Source: Massilia polaris
GTDB taxonomy: Bacteria > Pseudomonadota > Gammaproteobacteria > Burkholderiales > Burkholderiaceae_D
Direction: 5' to 3'
DNA length: 64,000 bases
NCBI RefSeq assembly: GCF_012927275.1
Contig: NZ_JABBGG010000005.1
Span: 1-64,000 of the forward strand
Program-made: the position numbers and the translations under genes
Part shown: positions 45,538 to 56,100 of the stretch, in pieces
Position numbering within the stretch: position 1 is the first letter of the stretch
Layout: every line of letters begins with the position of its first letter
The notes under the pieces: generated by a model
What the model was told of the DNA's origin: nothing
Database searches by the model: none
What the model saw: the letters and a program-made list of their open reading frames with translations, nothing else

Positions 45538-46485
45538 ATGCCGTCCGCTGACCTCTCCCGCCTTGCGCAGGAGAAGCCGCTGCGCGTCCTGCTGATCCAT
45601 GCCGGCGAGCCCGACTCGCTCAGCTGGGCAGGCCTGTACCAGCCGCTGCGGCTCGCCGCCAAGCTGCTCGGGCCGGACCGGCTGCACGTCGATGTCCGCA
45701 GTCCCGACAAATTCACCACCGATGTGCAACGCCACTGGCAGCTGGTGCTGCTGGTTGCTGACGAAGCGCAGGCCGCGCTCAAGCCTGGCAACATCCGCGT
45801 CGTGATTGAGCGCTGCCGCTCGGCCGCGTTCTGGGGCGGGGTCGGTGCCGGTGTCCTCTGGCTGGCCGACGCAGGCGTGCTGGCGGGGGTGCGCACCGCG
45901 CTGCCGTGGTCGCTGTATCCCGACGCCGACTCGGTCGACGAGCACACGATATTCACGCCGAACCTGTTCGAAATCGACGGCGCGCACCTGACCTGCTGCG
46001 GCGGCGCGGCCAGCATCGACTTCGCGCTGACGCTGGTCGAGGCGATATTCGGGGCGGGCATCCAGGCCCAGATCAAGGAACAGCTATGCATTGAGCGGGT
46101 GCGCGGCAAGGACGAGCGGCAACGGGTCGCGCTGCAAGCGCGCTTCGGCACCTTGCAGCCGAAGCTGACCGAAGCGGTATCGCTGATGGAAGCCAACATC
46201 GAAGAGCCGCTGTCGACGGACGACATTGCCAACCTGGTGGGCATATCGCGGCGCCAGCTCGAGCGTCTGTTCAAGCAATACCTCGGCAGCCTGCCATCGC
46301 GCTACTACCTGGAGCTAAGGCTGCAGCGCGCGCGCCAGCTGCTGCAGAGCACCAACAATTCGATCGTGCAAGTTGGGCTGATGTGTGGCTTCTCCAGCGG
46401 CTCGCACTTCTCGACCGCGTTCGGCGCCCTGTTCGGCAACACCCCCCGCGAAGAACGCCAGCGCAAGCTCAGCGGCACCAACTAA
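45538..46485 (+). CDS. argR: AraC-family arginine-responsive regulator (ArgR type)
   Basis: The 315-residue protein has an N-terminal class I glutamine-amidotransferase-like (DJ-1/PfpI) sensor domain (about 10-190) and a C-terminal AraC helix-turn-helix (about 205-310), with STDDIANLVGISRRQLERLF and QVGLMCGFSSGSHFSTAF. This layout matches the GlxA-type regulators that include Pseudomonas ArgR, which senses arginine and activates the aru/ast genes and gdhB. Its place directly upstream of astC and the TGTCGC sites before astC support the same role here. The symbol is inferred from family and context and does not mean the unrelated E. coli ArgR. Confidence 0.85.
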   Translation: MPSADLSRLAQEKPLRVLLIHAGEPDSLSWAGLYQPLRLAAKLLGPDRLHVDVRSPDKFTTDVQRHWQLVLLVADEAQAALKPGNIRVVIERCRSAAFWGGVGAGVLWLADAGVLAGVRTALPWSLYPDADSVDEHTIFTPNLFEIDGAHLTCCGGAASIDFALTLVEAIFGAGIQAQIKEQLCIERVRGKDERQRVALQARFGTLQPKLTEAVSLMEANIEEPLSTDDIANLVGISRRQLERLFKQYLGSLPSRYYLELRLQRARQLLQSTNNSIVQVGLMCGFSSGSHFSTAFGALFGNTPREERQRKLSGTN

Positions 46486-46488
46486 ATC

Positions 46489-46514
46489 GGGGTCCGTCCC
46501 CGGGGACGGACCCC
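46489..46514. repeat. perfect 26-bp palindrome
   Basis: GGGGTCCGTCCCC is followed at once by its exact inverse, GGGGACGGACCCC. It starts three bases after the argR stop. A near copy lies at 46632. It may fold as a hairpin after argR, but no T-run follows. Confidence 0.8.
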
Positions 46515-46631
46515 AGGTCACTAAAGTCTGTCAACTTCCCATAAATTCGGGGTCAGCGTTCCCCGGTCCGCCCTGACTGTTCGAAATACTTCGAAGCAGA
46601 AATGTTTCAAAAGGCTTTGGGGGCCGTCCCC

Positions 46632-46657
46632 GGGGTCTGTCCCCGGGGACGGACCCC
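46632..46657. repeat. second copy of the 26-bp palindrome
   Basis: GGGGTCTGTCCCC plus GGGGACGGACCCC has one mismatch against the copy at 46489. A partial third arm (GGGGGCCGTCCCC) precedes it near 46618. This looks like a dispersed GC-rich palindromic repeat of the REP kind. Confidence 0.75.
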
Positions 46658-46698
46658 GATTTTCGGGGCAATTTTGTGTGAGCAAAAGTGAAAATGGC

Positions 46699-46741
46699 TG
46701 TCGCTTGTTGAAAAGAGTTTTGTCGCTGCGTTTCCTATAAT
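46699..46741 (+). promoter_or_regulatory. candidate ArgR sites and promoter of the ast operon
   Basis: Two TGTCGC hexamers in direct repeat lie at 46699 and 46721, 22 bases apart (two helical turns). The first is followed by eight bases and AA, matching the Pseudomonas ArgR half-site TGTCGC-N8-AA (family knowledge). A TATAAT box is at 46736-46741, and no good -35 element precedes it. An activator binding at the second half-site over the -35 position would fit. The astC start is 60 bases downstream. Confidence 0.65.
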
Positions 46742-46800
46742 GGCCCAAACGCGCCTCGCTGTTGGGCCGGGCGCGACCCTTAACTTCAACGAGGAATGCC

Positions 46801-48051
46801 ATGAAAGCAAATGATGCCGGTCTTACTACCCGGGCTGTTACCCGGGAAACTTTCGACGAGGTCCTGGTTCCGACGTACGCACCCGCAGCCATGGTGCCCG
46901 TGCGCGCTTCCGGACTCGATCTGTGGGACCAGGCCGGCAAGCATTACCTCGATTTCACTTCCGGTATCGCCGTCACCAGCCTCGGCCATTGCAATCCGGC
47001 CATCATCGATGCGCTGACCCAGCAAATGCACAAGGTCTGGCACCTGGGCAACGGCTACACCAACGAGCAGGTGCTGCGCCTCGCGCTGGCACTGACCGAG
47101 GCGACCTTCGCCGACCGCGCGTTCTTCTGCAACTCGGGCGCCGAGGCGAACGAGGGCGCGCTGAAGCTGGCGCGCAAGTACGCGCACACCAAGTTCGGCG
47201 CGCACAAATCGCGCATCGTGTCCTGCCTGTCGTCGTTCCACGGCCGTACCCTGTTCACCGTGTCCGTCGGCGGCCAGCCAAAGTACACCGAGGGCTTCGA
47301 GCCGCTGCCGCAGCAGCTTGAGCACATCCCGTACAACGATATCGAAGCGGCCCGCGCTGCCATCGGCGACGACGTGTGCGCGGTGATCGTCGAGCCTATC
47401 CAGGGCGAGGGCGGCGTCATCCCGGGCAATCCTGACTACCTGAAGGCGCTGCGCGAGTTCTGCGACAACACCGGCGCGCTGCTGATCTTCGACGAAGTGC
47501 AGTCGGGCGTCGGCCGCACCGGCGAGCTGTATGCCTACATGGGCATGGGCGTGACCCCGGACATCCTGACCAGCGCCAAGGCACTGGGCAACGGCTATCC
47601 GATCGGCGCCATGCTGACCACCAACGAGATCGCGCACCACTTCGGCGTCGGCTCGCACGGCACCACCTACGGCGGCAACCCGCTGGCGGCGACCGTCGCG
47701 CTGAACGTCATCGAGACCATCAACCATCCTGCCTTCCTGGCGCGCGTGAAAGAAGCGTCGGCCAAAATCTTCGCCAACCTCGACAAGCTGTCCGCCGACT
47801 ACCCGCAGGTGTTCGGCAAGGTGCGCGGCAGCGGCCTGCTGATTGGCTTGCCGCTGGCCGAAGGCTTCAAGGGCCGTGCCAAGGACTTCACCAGGTCCTG
47901 CGAAGCGATCGGCCTGATGCTGCTGATCGCCGGCCCCGACGTGGTGCGCCTGGCGCCTGCGCTGATCGTCTCGGACGAGCAGATCGCCACCGCCGACCGC
48001 ATCATGCGCGAAGCGATCGACGCGATGCTCAATCCGGCACCGGCCAAGTAA
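46801..48051 (+). CDS. astC: succinylornithine/acetylornithine aminotransferase
   Basis: The 416-residue PLP enzyme of aminotransferase class III moves the delta-amino group of succinylornithine to 2-oxoglutarate, giving succinylglutamate semialdehyde and glutamate. Conserved segments are FCNSGAEANEGALKLARKY, LLIFDEVQSGVGRTG and the PLP lysine K260 in SAKALGNGYPIGAML. It could also be read as argD or gabT from sequence alone; the ast context decides the name. The ATG at 46801 has a GAGGA ribosome binding site. It is the first gene of the operon. Confidence 0.9.
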   Translation: MKANDAGLTTRAVTRETFDEVLVPTYAPAAMVPVRASGLDLWDQAGKHYLDFTSGIAVTSLGHCNPAIIDALTQQMHKVWHLGNGYTNEQVLRLALALTEATFADRAFFCNSGAEANEGALKLARKYAHTKFGAHKSRIVSCLSSFHGRTLFTVSVGGQPKYTEGFEPLPQQLEHIPYNDIEAARAAIGDDVCAVIVEPIQGEGGVIPGNPDYLKALREFCDNTGALLIFDEVQSGVGRTGELYAYMGMGVTPDILTSAKALGNGYPIGAMLTTNEIAHHFGVGSHGTTYGGNPLAATVALNVIETINHPAFLARVKEASAKIFANLDKLSADYPQVFGKVRGSGLLIGLPLAEGFKGRAKDFTRSCEAIGLMLLIAGPDVVRLAPALIVSDEQIATADRIMREAIDAMLNPAPAK

Positions 48052-48110
48052 TACCCCCGCCGGCGCGCAGCCAAAGCGCGCCGGCATCCGCACGCACTTT
48101 AGGAGTTCAC

Positions 48111-49142
48111 ATGTTTGTTGTCCGTCCGGTCGAACTTACGGATATCGCCAGCCTCGAAAAGCTGGCCGCGGTGACCATGCCCGGCGTGCATACCCTGCCG
48201 AAGACGCACGGCGAAATCGCCGCGTCGGTCGAGCGTTCGATCGCGTCCTTCGCGGCCCATGTCGACATCCCGAGCGAGGAGTCGTACATGTTCGTGCTCG
48301 AGGAAACGGCCACTTGCGACATCGTCGGCACCGCCGCGATCCATGCGTCCGCAGGCTCGAACGGCACCTACTTCTCGTTCCGTAACGACGTGATCCAGCA
48401 GGTGTCGCGCGACCTGAACATCAGCCACAGTGTGCACGCGCTGACCCTGTGCTCCGAGCTGACCGCTTACTCGCAGCTGTCCGGCTACTACATCAACAAC
48501 CGCGAACAGGCGGGCATGGAAGCGGCGCTGCTGTCGCGCGCACGCCTGCTGTTTGCCGTGCTCGCGCCGCACCGCTTCGGCGACCGTTTCTTCGTGCCGC
48601 TGGCCGGCATCACCGATAGCCGCGGCCAGTCGCCGTTCTGGGATGCGCTGGGCCGCAAATTCTTCAAGATGGATTTCCTCGACGCCGAGCGCGTCATCGG
48701 GGGCGCGCGCAACCGCACCCTGATCGTCGAACTGATGCCGCATTACCCGGTGTACGTGCCGCTGCTGCCGGGCGCCGCGCAGGCGGCGATGGGCCAGATC
48801 CACCCTGACGGCGAGCTGGCCTTCAGCCTGCTGACCGAAGAGGGCTTCGAGGCCGACGACTACATCGATATCTTCGACGGCGGCCCGATCCTGCAGGCCC
48901 ACAAGAACTCGCTGCGCACTTTCAGCGGTTCGATGGTGCGCCGCGCCGCCGAAGCAGAACCCGGCGCCGCCAGCGATGCGATGGTCGATTACGTGGTGGC
49001 CGCCAGCAGCGAGCAGAACTTCCGCGCCATTACCGTCGCCTGTCCGTCGGCCGAGGCGCTCGACACCGTGCAGTTGCCGGCGTCCGCACTGGCGGCGCTG
49101 ATGGTCGCGCAGGGCGACAACGTCATTTGCGTCAGAATCTAA
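48111..49142 (+). CDS. aruF: arginine N-succinyltransferase, alpha subunit
   Basis: This 343-residue GNAT-type enzyme starts the AST pathway by adding succinyl from succinyl-CoA to arginine (or ornithine). It shows the AstA blocks HALTLCSELTAYSQLSGYYI, FFVPLAGITDSRGQSPFWDA and LGRKFFKMDFLDAERVIGG. Pseudomonas and relatives have two subunits (AruF and AruG), and the next gene is the partner. It lies 59 bases after astC. Confidence 0.92.
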   Translation: MFVVRPVELTDIASLEKLAAVTMPGVHTLPKTHGEIAASVERSIASFAAHVDIPSEESYMFVLEETATCDIVGTAAIHASAGSNGTYFSFRNDVIQQVSRDLNISHSVHALTLCSELTAYSQLSGYYINNREQAGMEAALLSRARLLFAVLAPHRFGDRFFVPLAGITDSRGQSPFWDALGRKFFKMDFLDAERVIGGARNRTLIVELMPHYPVYVPLLPGAAQAAMGQIHPDGELAFSLLTEEGFEADDYIDIFDGGPILQAHKNSLRTFSGSMVRRAAEAEPGAASDAMVDYVVAASSEQNFRAITVACPSAEALDTVQLPASALAALMVAQGDNVICVRI

Positions 49143-49157
49143 GTGAGCGATAAACCT

Positions 49158-50192
49158 ATGCTAGTAGTACGCGCAATCACCGCCAGCGACCTCGAAGCCT
49201 TGCTCGACATGGCGGCCCAGGTCGGCAGCGGCATGACGACCCTGAAGCCGGACCGCAAGATGCTGGGCGACCGCGTCAGCGTGGCCGTGCAGTCGTTCGC
49301 CGAGACCATCGCGCCCGAAAAGCGCGACTACATGTTCGTCATGGAGGACACCAGCAACGGCCGCATGGCCGGCGTTTGCGCGATCAAGGGCGCGGTCGGG
49401 CTGGACGAGCCGTTCTATAACTACCGCATTGGCACGCTGGTGCATTCGAGCCGCGAGCTCGATGTGTTCACGCGCATGGAGACGATGTACCTGTCGAACG
49501 ACCTGACCGGTTCCACCGAATTGTGCTCGCTGTTCCTGCATCCGGATTACCGCATCGGTAACAACGGCAAGTGGCTGTCGAAGAGCCGCTTCCTGTTCAT
49601 CGCGCAGTTCCCGCACCTGTTCACCGAGAAGCTGATCGCCGAGATGCGCGGCTACCAGGAAGACGACGGCCGCTCGCCATTCTACGAAGGCCTCGGCCGC
49701 CACTTCTTCAAGATGGACTTCAACCACGTCGACAACCTGACCGCGCTGGGAAAGAAGTCCTTCATCGCCGAGCTGATGCCGCGCCAGCCGCTGTACGTCG
49801 ACTACCTGCCGGACGATGCGCGCGAAGTGATCGGCAAGGTGCATACATCGACCGCTCCTGCGCGCAGGCTGCTCGAGCAGGAAGGGATGCACTACGAGGG
49901 CTACGTCGACATCTTCGACGCCGGGCCGGTGCTGCAGGCGCGCGTGTCAGAACTGCGTGCGATGCGCGACAGCATCGTGGTCGTGGCCGACGCAGCGATG
50001 CCTCACCAGGCGGGCGAGCCGACCCTGGTGTCGAACACCACGCTGCATGATTTCCGGATGATCGTGGCAAGCGCCGCGCCGGTGCAGGGCAAGATCGCCC
50101 TGACAGCCGACGAGCTGGCGCTGCTGCACTGCCAAGGCGGCGACCAGGTTCGCACGCTGTCACTCAATGTAAGGAAGAACGTACATGTCTAA
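49158..50192 (+). CDS. aruG: arginine N-succinyltransferase, beta subunit
   Basis: The 344-residue paralogue of the preceding gene has matching blocks: METMYLSNDLTGSTELCSLF, GYQEDDGRSPFYEGL and GRHFFKMDFNHVDNL. The two subunits form a hetero-oligomer. The ATG at 49158 gives MLVVRAITASDLEALL, aligning with the alpha start (MFVVRPVELTDIASLEKL). A GTG at 49143, directly after the aruF stop, is an alternative. The 3' end overlaps astD by eight bases. Confidence 0.9.
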   Translation: MLVVRAITASDLEALLDMAAQVGSGMTTLKPDRKMLGDRVSVAVQSFAETIAPEKRDYMFVMEDTSNGRMAGVCAIKGAVGLDEPFYNYRIGTLVHSSRELDVFTRMETMYLSNDLTGSTELCSLFLHPDYRIGNNGKWLSKSRFLFIAQFPHLFTEKLIAEMRGYQEDDGRSPFYEGLGRHFFKMDFNHVDNLTALGKKSFIAELMPRQPLYVDYLPDDAREVIGKVHTSTAPARRLLEQEGMHYEGYVDIFDAGPVLQARVSELRAMRDSIVVVADAAMPHQAGEPTLVSNTTLHDFRMIVASAAPVQGKIALTADELALLHCQGGDQVRTLSLNVRKNVHV

Positions 50193-51651
50193 CCTGAGCA
50201 ACTACATCAACGGCGAGTGGGAAGCCGGCAGCGGCGCGGATCTCGCGACCATCGACCCGGCCAGCGGCCGCCAGACCTGGACCAGCAAGGAATCGACACC
50301 GAGCGACGTGGCGCGCGGAGTAGAGGCCGCACGCGGCGCCTTCGACAGCTGGGCGATGGCCTCGCTGGACGAGCGCATCGCCGTCTGCAACCGCTTCCGC
50401 GACCTGCTGAAGGAAAACGCCGAGGACCTGGCGAAGACGATCGCCGAAGAAGTCGGCAAGCCGATGTGGGAAGCGCGCACCGAAGTGACGACCATGGCCA
50501 ACAAGGTCGATATCTCGGTACAGGCCTACGGCGCGCGCACCGGCGCAACCGCGGCCAAGGTCGCCGACGGCAATGCCGTGCTGCGCCACCGCCCGCATGG
50601 CGTGTTCGGCGTGTTTGGCCCTTATAACTTCCCTGGCCACCTGCCGAACGGGCATATCGTCCCTGCGCTCATCGCCGGTAACACGGTGGTGTTCAAACCG
50701 AGCGAGTACGCGCCGCGCACCGCCGTCAAGACCGTGCAGCTGTGGGAAAAGGCCGGCCTGCCGAAGGGCGTGATCAACCTGGTCAACGGCGGCCGCAATA
50801 CCGGCGTCGCGCTGGGCCAGGCCGATGTCGATGGCGTGCTGTTCACCGGCAGTTGCCAGACCGGCGTCGCGCTGCACAAGCAGTTCGGCGGCCAGCCGGG
50901 CAAGATGCTGGCGCTGGAAATGGGCGGTAACAATCCGCTGGTGGTGTGGGATGTGAAGGACGTCGACGCGGCCGTCCACCACGCCGTGATGTCGGCATTT
51001 ATCTCGGCCGGCCAGCGCTGCACCTGCGCGCGCCGCCTGGTCGTGCAGGACTCGCCCGCAGGCGAGGCGTTCATCAAGCGCCTGGTGGAAGTGGCCGCAA
51101 AGCTGACCCTCGGCGCGCCGGACGCCGATCCGCAGCCGTTCATGGGACCCGTCGTCTCAAGCGCCGTCGCTGGGCGCCTGGTGCAGGCGCAGGCCGACAT
51201 GGCCGCCAAGGGCGGCGCCGTGCTGCTGCGGATGAAGCAGCTCGATCCGAACGCAGGCTTCGTCACCGCCGGCATCGTCGACGTGACCAACGCCAAGGGC
51301 ATTGCCGACGAAGAATGGTTCGGACCCTTGCTGCAGATCGTCCGCGTCAAGGACTTCGACAGCGCGATCAAGGTCGCCAACGCGACCGAATTCGGCCTGG
51401 CCGCGGCGCTGCTGTCGAACGACGAAGCGCTGTGGAAGCGGTTCTCGGTGAAGGCACGCGCCGGCATCGTCAACTGGAACCGCCCGACCACTGGCGCGGC
51501 AAGCAGCGCACCGTTCGGCGGCGTCGGCAAGTCCGGCAACCATCGTCCTAGCGCCTATTACGCCGCCGACTACTGCGCCTATCCGGTCGCGTCGATCGAG
51601 ACCGATGAACTGGCGCTGCCGGCCAAGCTGTCGCCTGGCCTGGCCCTCTAG
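50185..51651 (+). CDS. astD: succinylglutamate semialdehyde dehydrogenase
   Basis: This 488-residue NAD-dependent aldehyde dehydrogenase makes succinylglutamate from its semialdehyde. The NAD-binding segment [20 protein letters not shown] is present, the general base Glu is in [10 protein letters not shown], and the catalytic Cys is C279 in [11 protein letters not shown]. The GQRCTCARR form is typical of AstD. Its start overlaps aruG, showing tight coupling. Confidence 0.95.
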   Translation: MSNLSNYINGEWEAGSGADLATIDPASGRQTWTSKESTPSDVARGVEAARGAFDSWAMASLDERIAVCNRFRDLLKENAEDLAKTIAEEVGKPMWEARTEVTTMANKVDISVQAYGARTGATAAKVADGNAVLRHRPHGVFGVFGPYNFPGHLPNGHIVPALIAGNTVVFKPSEYAPRTAVKTVQLWEKAGLPKGVINLVNGGRNTGVALGQADVDGVLFTGSCQTGVALHKQFGGQPGKMLALEMGGNNPLVVWDVKDVDAAVHHAVMSAFISAGQRCTCARRLVVQDSPAGEAFIKRLVEVAAKLTLGAPDADPQPFMGPVVSSAVAGRLVQAQADMAAKGGAVLLRMKQLDPNAGFVTAGIVDVTNAKGIADEEWFGPLLQIVRVKDFDSAIKVANATEFGLAAALLSNDEALWKRFSVKARAGIVNWNRPTTGAASSAPFGGVGKSGNHRPSAYYAADYCAYPVASIETDELALPAKLSPGLAL

Positions 51652-51659
51652 GACCATTT

Positions 51660-53003
51660 ATGCAACCAGCACGCGAATATAACTTCGATGGCCTCGTCGG
51701 GCCGTCCCACAACTACGCCGGACTTTCGTTCGGCAATGTCGCCTCGTTCAGCAACGTCAAGAGCGCGTCGAACCCGAAAGAGGCTGCATTGCAGGGCCTG
51801 GCCAAGATGCGCGCACTGGCTGGGCGCGGCTTCGCCCAGGCGGTGATGCCGCCGCAGGCGCGTCCGAACTTCCGCCTGCTGCGCTCGATCGGCTTCACCG
51901 GTACCGACGCCGAGGTGCTGGCCCGCGCCTACCGCGAGTCGCCGGTGATCCTCGCCTGCGCGTATTCGGCGTCGCCGATGTGGACCGCCAACGCGGCCAC
52001 CGTCAGCCCGTCGGCCGACACGCTTGACGGCCGCGTGCACTTCACCGCCGCGAACCTGAACAACAAGCTGCATCGCGCGATGGAGCACCAACAGGCCGCG
52101 CGCACGCTGCGCGCGATCTTCGCGGACGCCGCGCACTTTGCGGTCCACGACGCGCTGCCATTGACCCCGGCATTCGGCGATGAGGGCGCGGCCAACCATA
52201 CCCGCTTTGGCGCCAGCCATGGCGACCGCGGCGTCGAACTGTTCGTGTACGGGCGCGTCGAGTTCGACCCCTCGGCGCCAAGTCCGAAAAAGTACCCGGC
52301 CCGCCAGACGCTGGAGGCATCGCAGGCCATCGCGCGCCTGCACGGCCTGCATGGCGAGCGCACCGTGTTCGCATCGCAGAACCCGGACGTGATCGACCAG
52401 GGCGTATTCCACAACGACGTGATCGCGGTAGGTAACGGCAATGTGCTGTTCTATCACGAGCAGGCTTTCGCTGATGAAGCGACCGTGCTGTCCCCGCTGC
52501 GCACCGCGATGGCGGGGGTAGGCGCAGAATTGAACGCTGTCCGCGTCGATACCGGGCAGGTGTCGGTCGCCGACGCCGTCTCCAGCTACCTGTTCAACAG
52601 CCAGCTGTTGTCGAAACCCGACGGTTCGATGGCCCTGGTGGTGCCGCACGAATGCGCGGAGAACGAAGCGGTGTCGCGCTACCTGCAAGGGCTGGTCGCG
52701 GGCGCGGGCCCGGTCAATGAACTGATCGACTTCGACCTGCGCCAGAGCATGCGCAATGGCGGCGGGCCGGCGTGCCTGCGCCTGCGCGTGGCGCTGACCG
52801 GCGCCGAGGCGGCCGCGATGCACCAGGGCGTGGTGATGACCGAAGCGCTGTATGCGACCCTGGTGGCGTGGGTGGAGAAACACTACCGCGACCAGGTCGA
52901 GCCGAAAGACCTGGCCGACCCGCAGCTGGCCATCGAATGCATGGCTGCGCTCGAGGACCTGGAACGCATTCTGGGGCTGCCCGGCCTGTACGACCTGGCG
53001 TAA
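51660..53003 (+). CDS. astB: N-succinylarginine dihydrolase
   Basis: The 447-residue enzyme hydrolyses succinylarginine to succinylornithine, two ammonia and CO2. It has the AstB start [52 protein letters not shown] and the C-terminal [14 protein letters not shown] with catalytic C372. The fold is of the amidinotransferase/arginine deiminase type. It lies nine bases after astD. Confidence 0.96.
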   Translation: MQPAREYNFDGLVGPSHNYAGLSFGNVASFSNVKSASNPKEAALQGLAKMRALAGRGFAQAVMPPQARPNFRLLRSIGFTGTDAEVLARAYRESPVILACAYSASPMWTANAATVSPSADTLDGRVHFTAANLNNKLHRAMEHQQAARTLRAIFADAAHFAVHDALPLTPAFGDEGAANHTRFGASHGDRGVELFVYGRVEFDPSAPSPKKYPARQTLEASQAIARLHGLHGERTVFASQNPDVIDQGVFHNDVIAVGNGNVLFYHEQAFADEATVLSPLRTAMAGVGAELNAVRVDTGQVSVADAVSSYLFNSQLLSKPDGSMALVVPHECAENEAVSRYLQGLVAGAGPVNELIDFDLRQSMRNGGGPACLRLRVALTGAEAAAMHQGVVMTEALYATLVAWVEKHYRDQVEPKDLADPQLAIECMAALEDLERILGLPGLYDLA

Positions 53004-53129
53004 AATACCGGGTTGCTTTGAGGAACTAGTTTTTTGACGGGCCAACCCCGTCTTTCTATCGATCGCGCCAGCACGGCCACAAGCAGGTGCCGGCGCGAGG
53101 CACTACACAACAAGCATTGGAGAAGCAAT

Positions 53130-56100
53130 ATGAAGAACATGCCACAAAACGTGCGCACGCAAACGCTGGCACTGGTCAGCGCAAGCAAGCCGGCCGCAGA
53201 CAGCAGCCAGGTCGAGGCCCTGATCGGCGCCTGGCTGGCGTCGCTGGACGACGAAGACCTCGCAGGCACGTCGCCCGACAGCCTTGCGCCAGTGCTGTGG
53301 GACGGCTTTTTCCAGGCCGCGCGCCGCAGCTCGCACGGCTGCCAGATCGCGCAGCTGCGCTACGCGGATGGCCGCGGCGGCATGGCCAGCGCCTTGCTTG
53401 TCCTGAATGACGACATGCCTTACCTCGTCGATTCGATCGTCATGGCGCTGCGCAAGCAGAAGGTCGTTGCGACCGGCGTGATGAATGCAGTCCTCGCGGT
53501 GCGCCGCGATGCCAGCGGCCAGGCGGTCGCAGTCGGCGAAGCCGGCGCACCGCTCGAATCGTATGTGCTTTGCCTGCTGGCTGAAGACCTCGCCGCGGAT
53601 GAATTGAACGCGCTCGTCGAGCGCCTGCAGATGGTGGCGCGCGACGCCGCCGTGGTACGCCGCGACGCCGTTGCGATGGCCGACCGCCTCACCGCCGTCG
53701 CCGCGCAAGCCGCCCAGCAAGGCCCGGCCGGCCAGGAAGTGGCCGCATTCCTCGAATGGACAAAGAACGAAGGCTTCGAGCCGTTCGGCTACGCTTACTA
53801 CGTCGCCAAGCCTGGCGTGCGCGAACTTGAGCGCGACATCCCGAGCCGCATGGGCGTGCTGCAGGATACCTCGCACCCGGTCTACGGCACCTGCCTGGCG
53901 AACATCCCCGGCGACTTCGAAACCCTGTCGAACCGCGCCGACGCGCTGTCGATCGTCAAGGCCGACGTCGGGGGCACGCTGCACCGCGACCAGCCGCTCG
54001 ACTTCATCGGCGTGCGCCATACCGACGCACAGGGCAGCATCCTCGGCGAGCACTGCTTCGTCGGCCTGTTCACCCGCGCCGCCACCTCGACCCCGCTGGC
54101 GCGCCTGCCGTTCGCACGCGGCCGCGTAGCCAAGGTGCTGTCGCTGGCTGGCGTTCGCCAGGAAGGCTTCCGCGCCGAGAAATTCCTCGAGATCCTCGAA
54201 TCGCTGCCGCGCACCGAAGCGCTGGAAGCCGATCCTGAATGGCTGGCGCAGGTGTGCAGCTCGGTCGTTTCGCTGTACAAGCAGCCGCGCGCCAGGATCT
54301 TCGCGCGCCGCGACGTCTACGCGCGCCACCTGAACGTGCTGGTCTACCTGCCGCGCGAGCGCTACAGCGCGGCCATCGTGCAGAGCCTCGCGAACGCCCT
54401 GAAGGAAAGCTCGGGCGCGACCGACGTGCGTTCGCAGACCCTGGTGGCCGACGGCCCGCTGGCTCGCGTCTACCTGATCGCCCATGCCGCGCGCAATCCG
54501 CTCGACCTCGAAAGCGACATCCAGCAGCCGCTGATGTCGATCCTGGAGGGCTGGCACGACAAGTTCGCCGCGCTGACCGACAGCGTCGCCGACGTTGCGA
54601 CGCGCACCACCCTGCGCAAGATGTGCTCAACCCTGCCGGTCAACTACGTCACCGCCACCGCACCGGACGTCGCCTTCCGCGACCTCGAGGCGATCCTGGT
54701 CAACGGCAGCGAAGGCATCGAAGTGCGCATCGACGCCGAAGATGCGGACTCCGCCACCGTGCGCCTGTACTCGATCGAAAACGTGCCGTCGCTGTCGCGC
54801 ATCCTGCCTGCACTGCAGAACGCCGGCGTGGCCATCGACCGCGAACAGACCTACGCGATCGCATCGATCGACGGCGCGCGCCGCTTCGTCACCAGCCTGT
54901 CGGTTGACGCGGAAAGCGCAGCCAAGCTGGCGCGCCCGAACATCGTGCCTGTCGCCGAAGAGCTGTTCACCGCGCTGTTCAACGACGAAGCGGAAGACGG
55001 CCGCATGAACGGCCTGGTCATCGAGGGCGGCCTGTCCACCCGCGAAGTCCAGCTGGTCCGCGCCTACATCAGCTACTGGCGCCAGACCGGCAGCAAGTTC
55101 ACCGTCCGCTACATGGCCGACACCCTGCGCCGCCAGCCGGACATGGTCAAGGAACTGGTCGACGGCTTCCTGCAGCGCTTCAATCCGGCGCTGACCGAAG
55201 CGGAACGCGCAGCGGGCACCGAGAAAGTCAAGTCGATCAAATCGCGCCTGGCGACCGTGAACCACGCCGATACCGAAGAAATCCTGGCCGCGCTGGCCGA
55301 CCTCGTGCTGCACACCGTACGCACCAGCTACTTCCAGAACGAACAGAAGGGCGACAAGATCATCTTCAAGTTCGACACCAGCAGCCTGGCGCTGGCGCCG
55401 GAGCCGCGCCCGTACCGCGAGATCTTCGTGTTCTCGCGCCGCTTCGAAGGCGTGCACCTGCGCGGCGGCCCGGTCGCCCGCGGCGGCCTGCGCTGGTCGG
55501 ACCGCATGGAAGACTACCGCACCGAAGTGCTTGGCCTGGTCAAGGCACAGATGGTGAAGAACGCGGTCATCGTGCCGGCCGGCTCGAAAGGCGGCTTCGT
55601 CTGCAAGCAGATGCCGAAGGATGCAGTGCGCGAGACCATCGCCGCTGAAGGCGAAGCAGTCTACCGCCTGTTCATTTCCAGCCTGCTGGAAGTGACCGAC
55701 AACCGCGTGCGCGGCGCCATCGTTCCACCAAGCGATACCGTGCGCTACGACCAGGACGATCCGTACCTGGTGGTCGCAGCCGACAAGGGCACCGCAACCT
55801 TCTCCGACATCGCCAACAGCATCGCGGTCAAGCGCGGGTTCTGGCTGGGCGACGCATTTGCGTCGGGCGGCTCGAACGGCTACGACCACAAGAAGATGGG
55901 CATTACCGCCAAGGGCGCGTTCGAAGCGGTCAAGCGCCACTTCTACGAGATGGACCATGACATGGAAACCACCCCGATCACCATGGTCGGCGTGGGCGAC
56001 ATGTCGGGCGACGTGTTCGGCAACGGCGTACTGCTGTCGCGCCAGATCAAGCTGCTCGCAGCGTTCGACCACCGCCACATCTTCCTCGACCCGACGCCAG

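Noticed and set aside
46489-46657. CRISPR-like repeats
   Set aside because: There are only two palindromic copies with no regular spacers.
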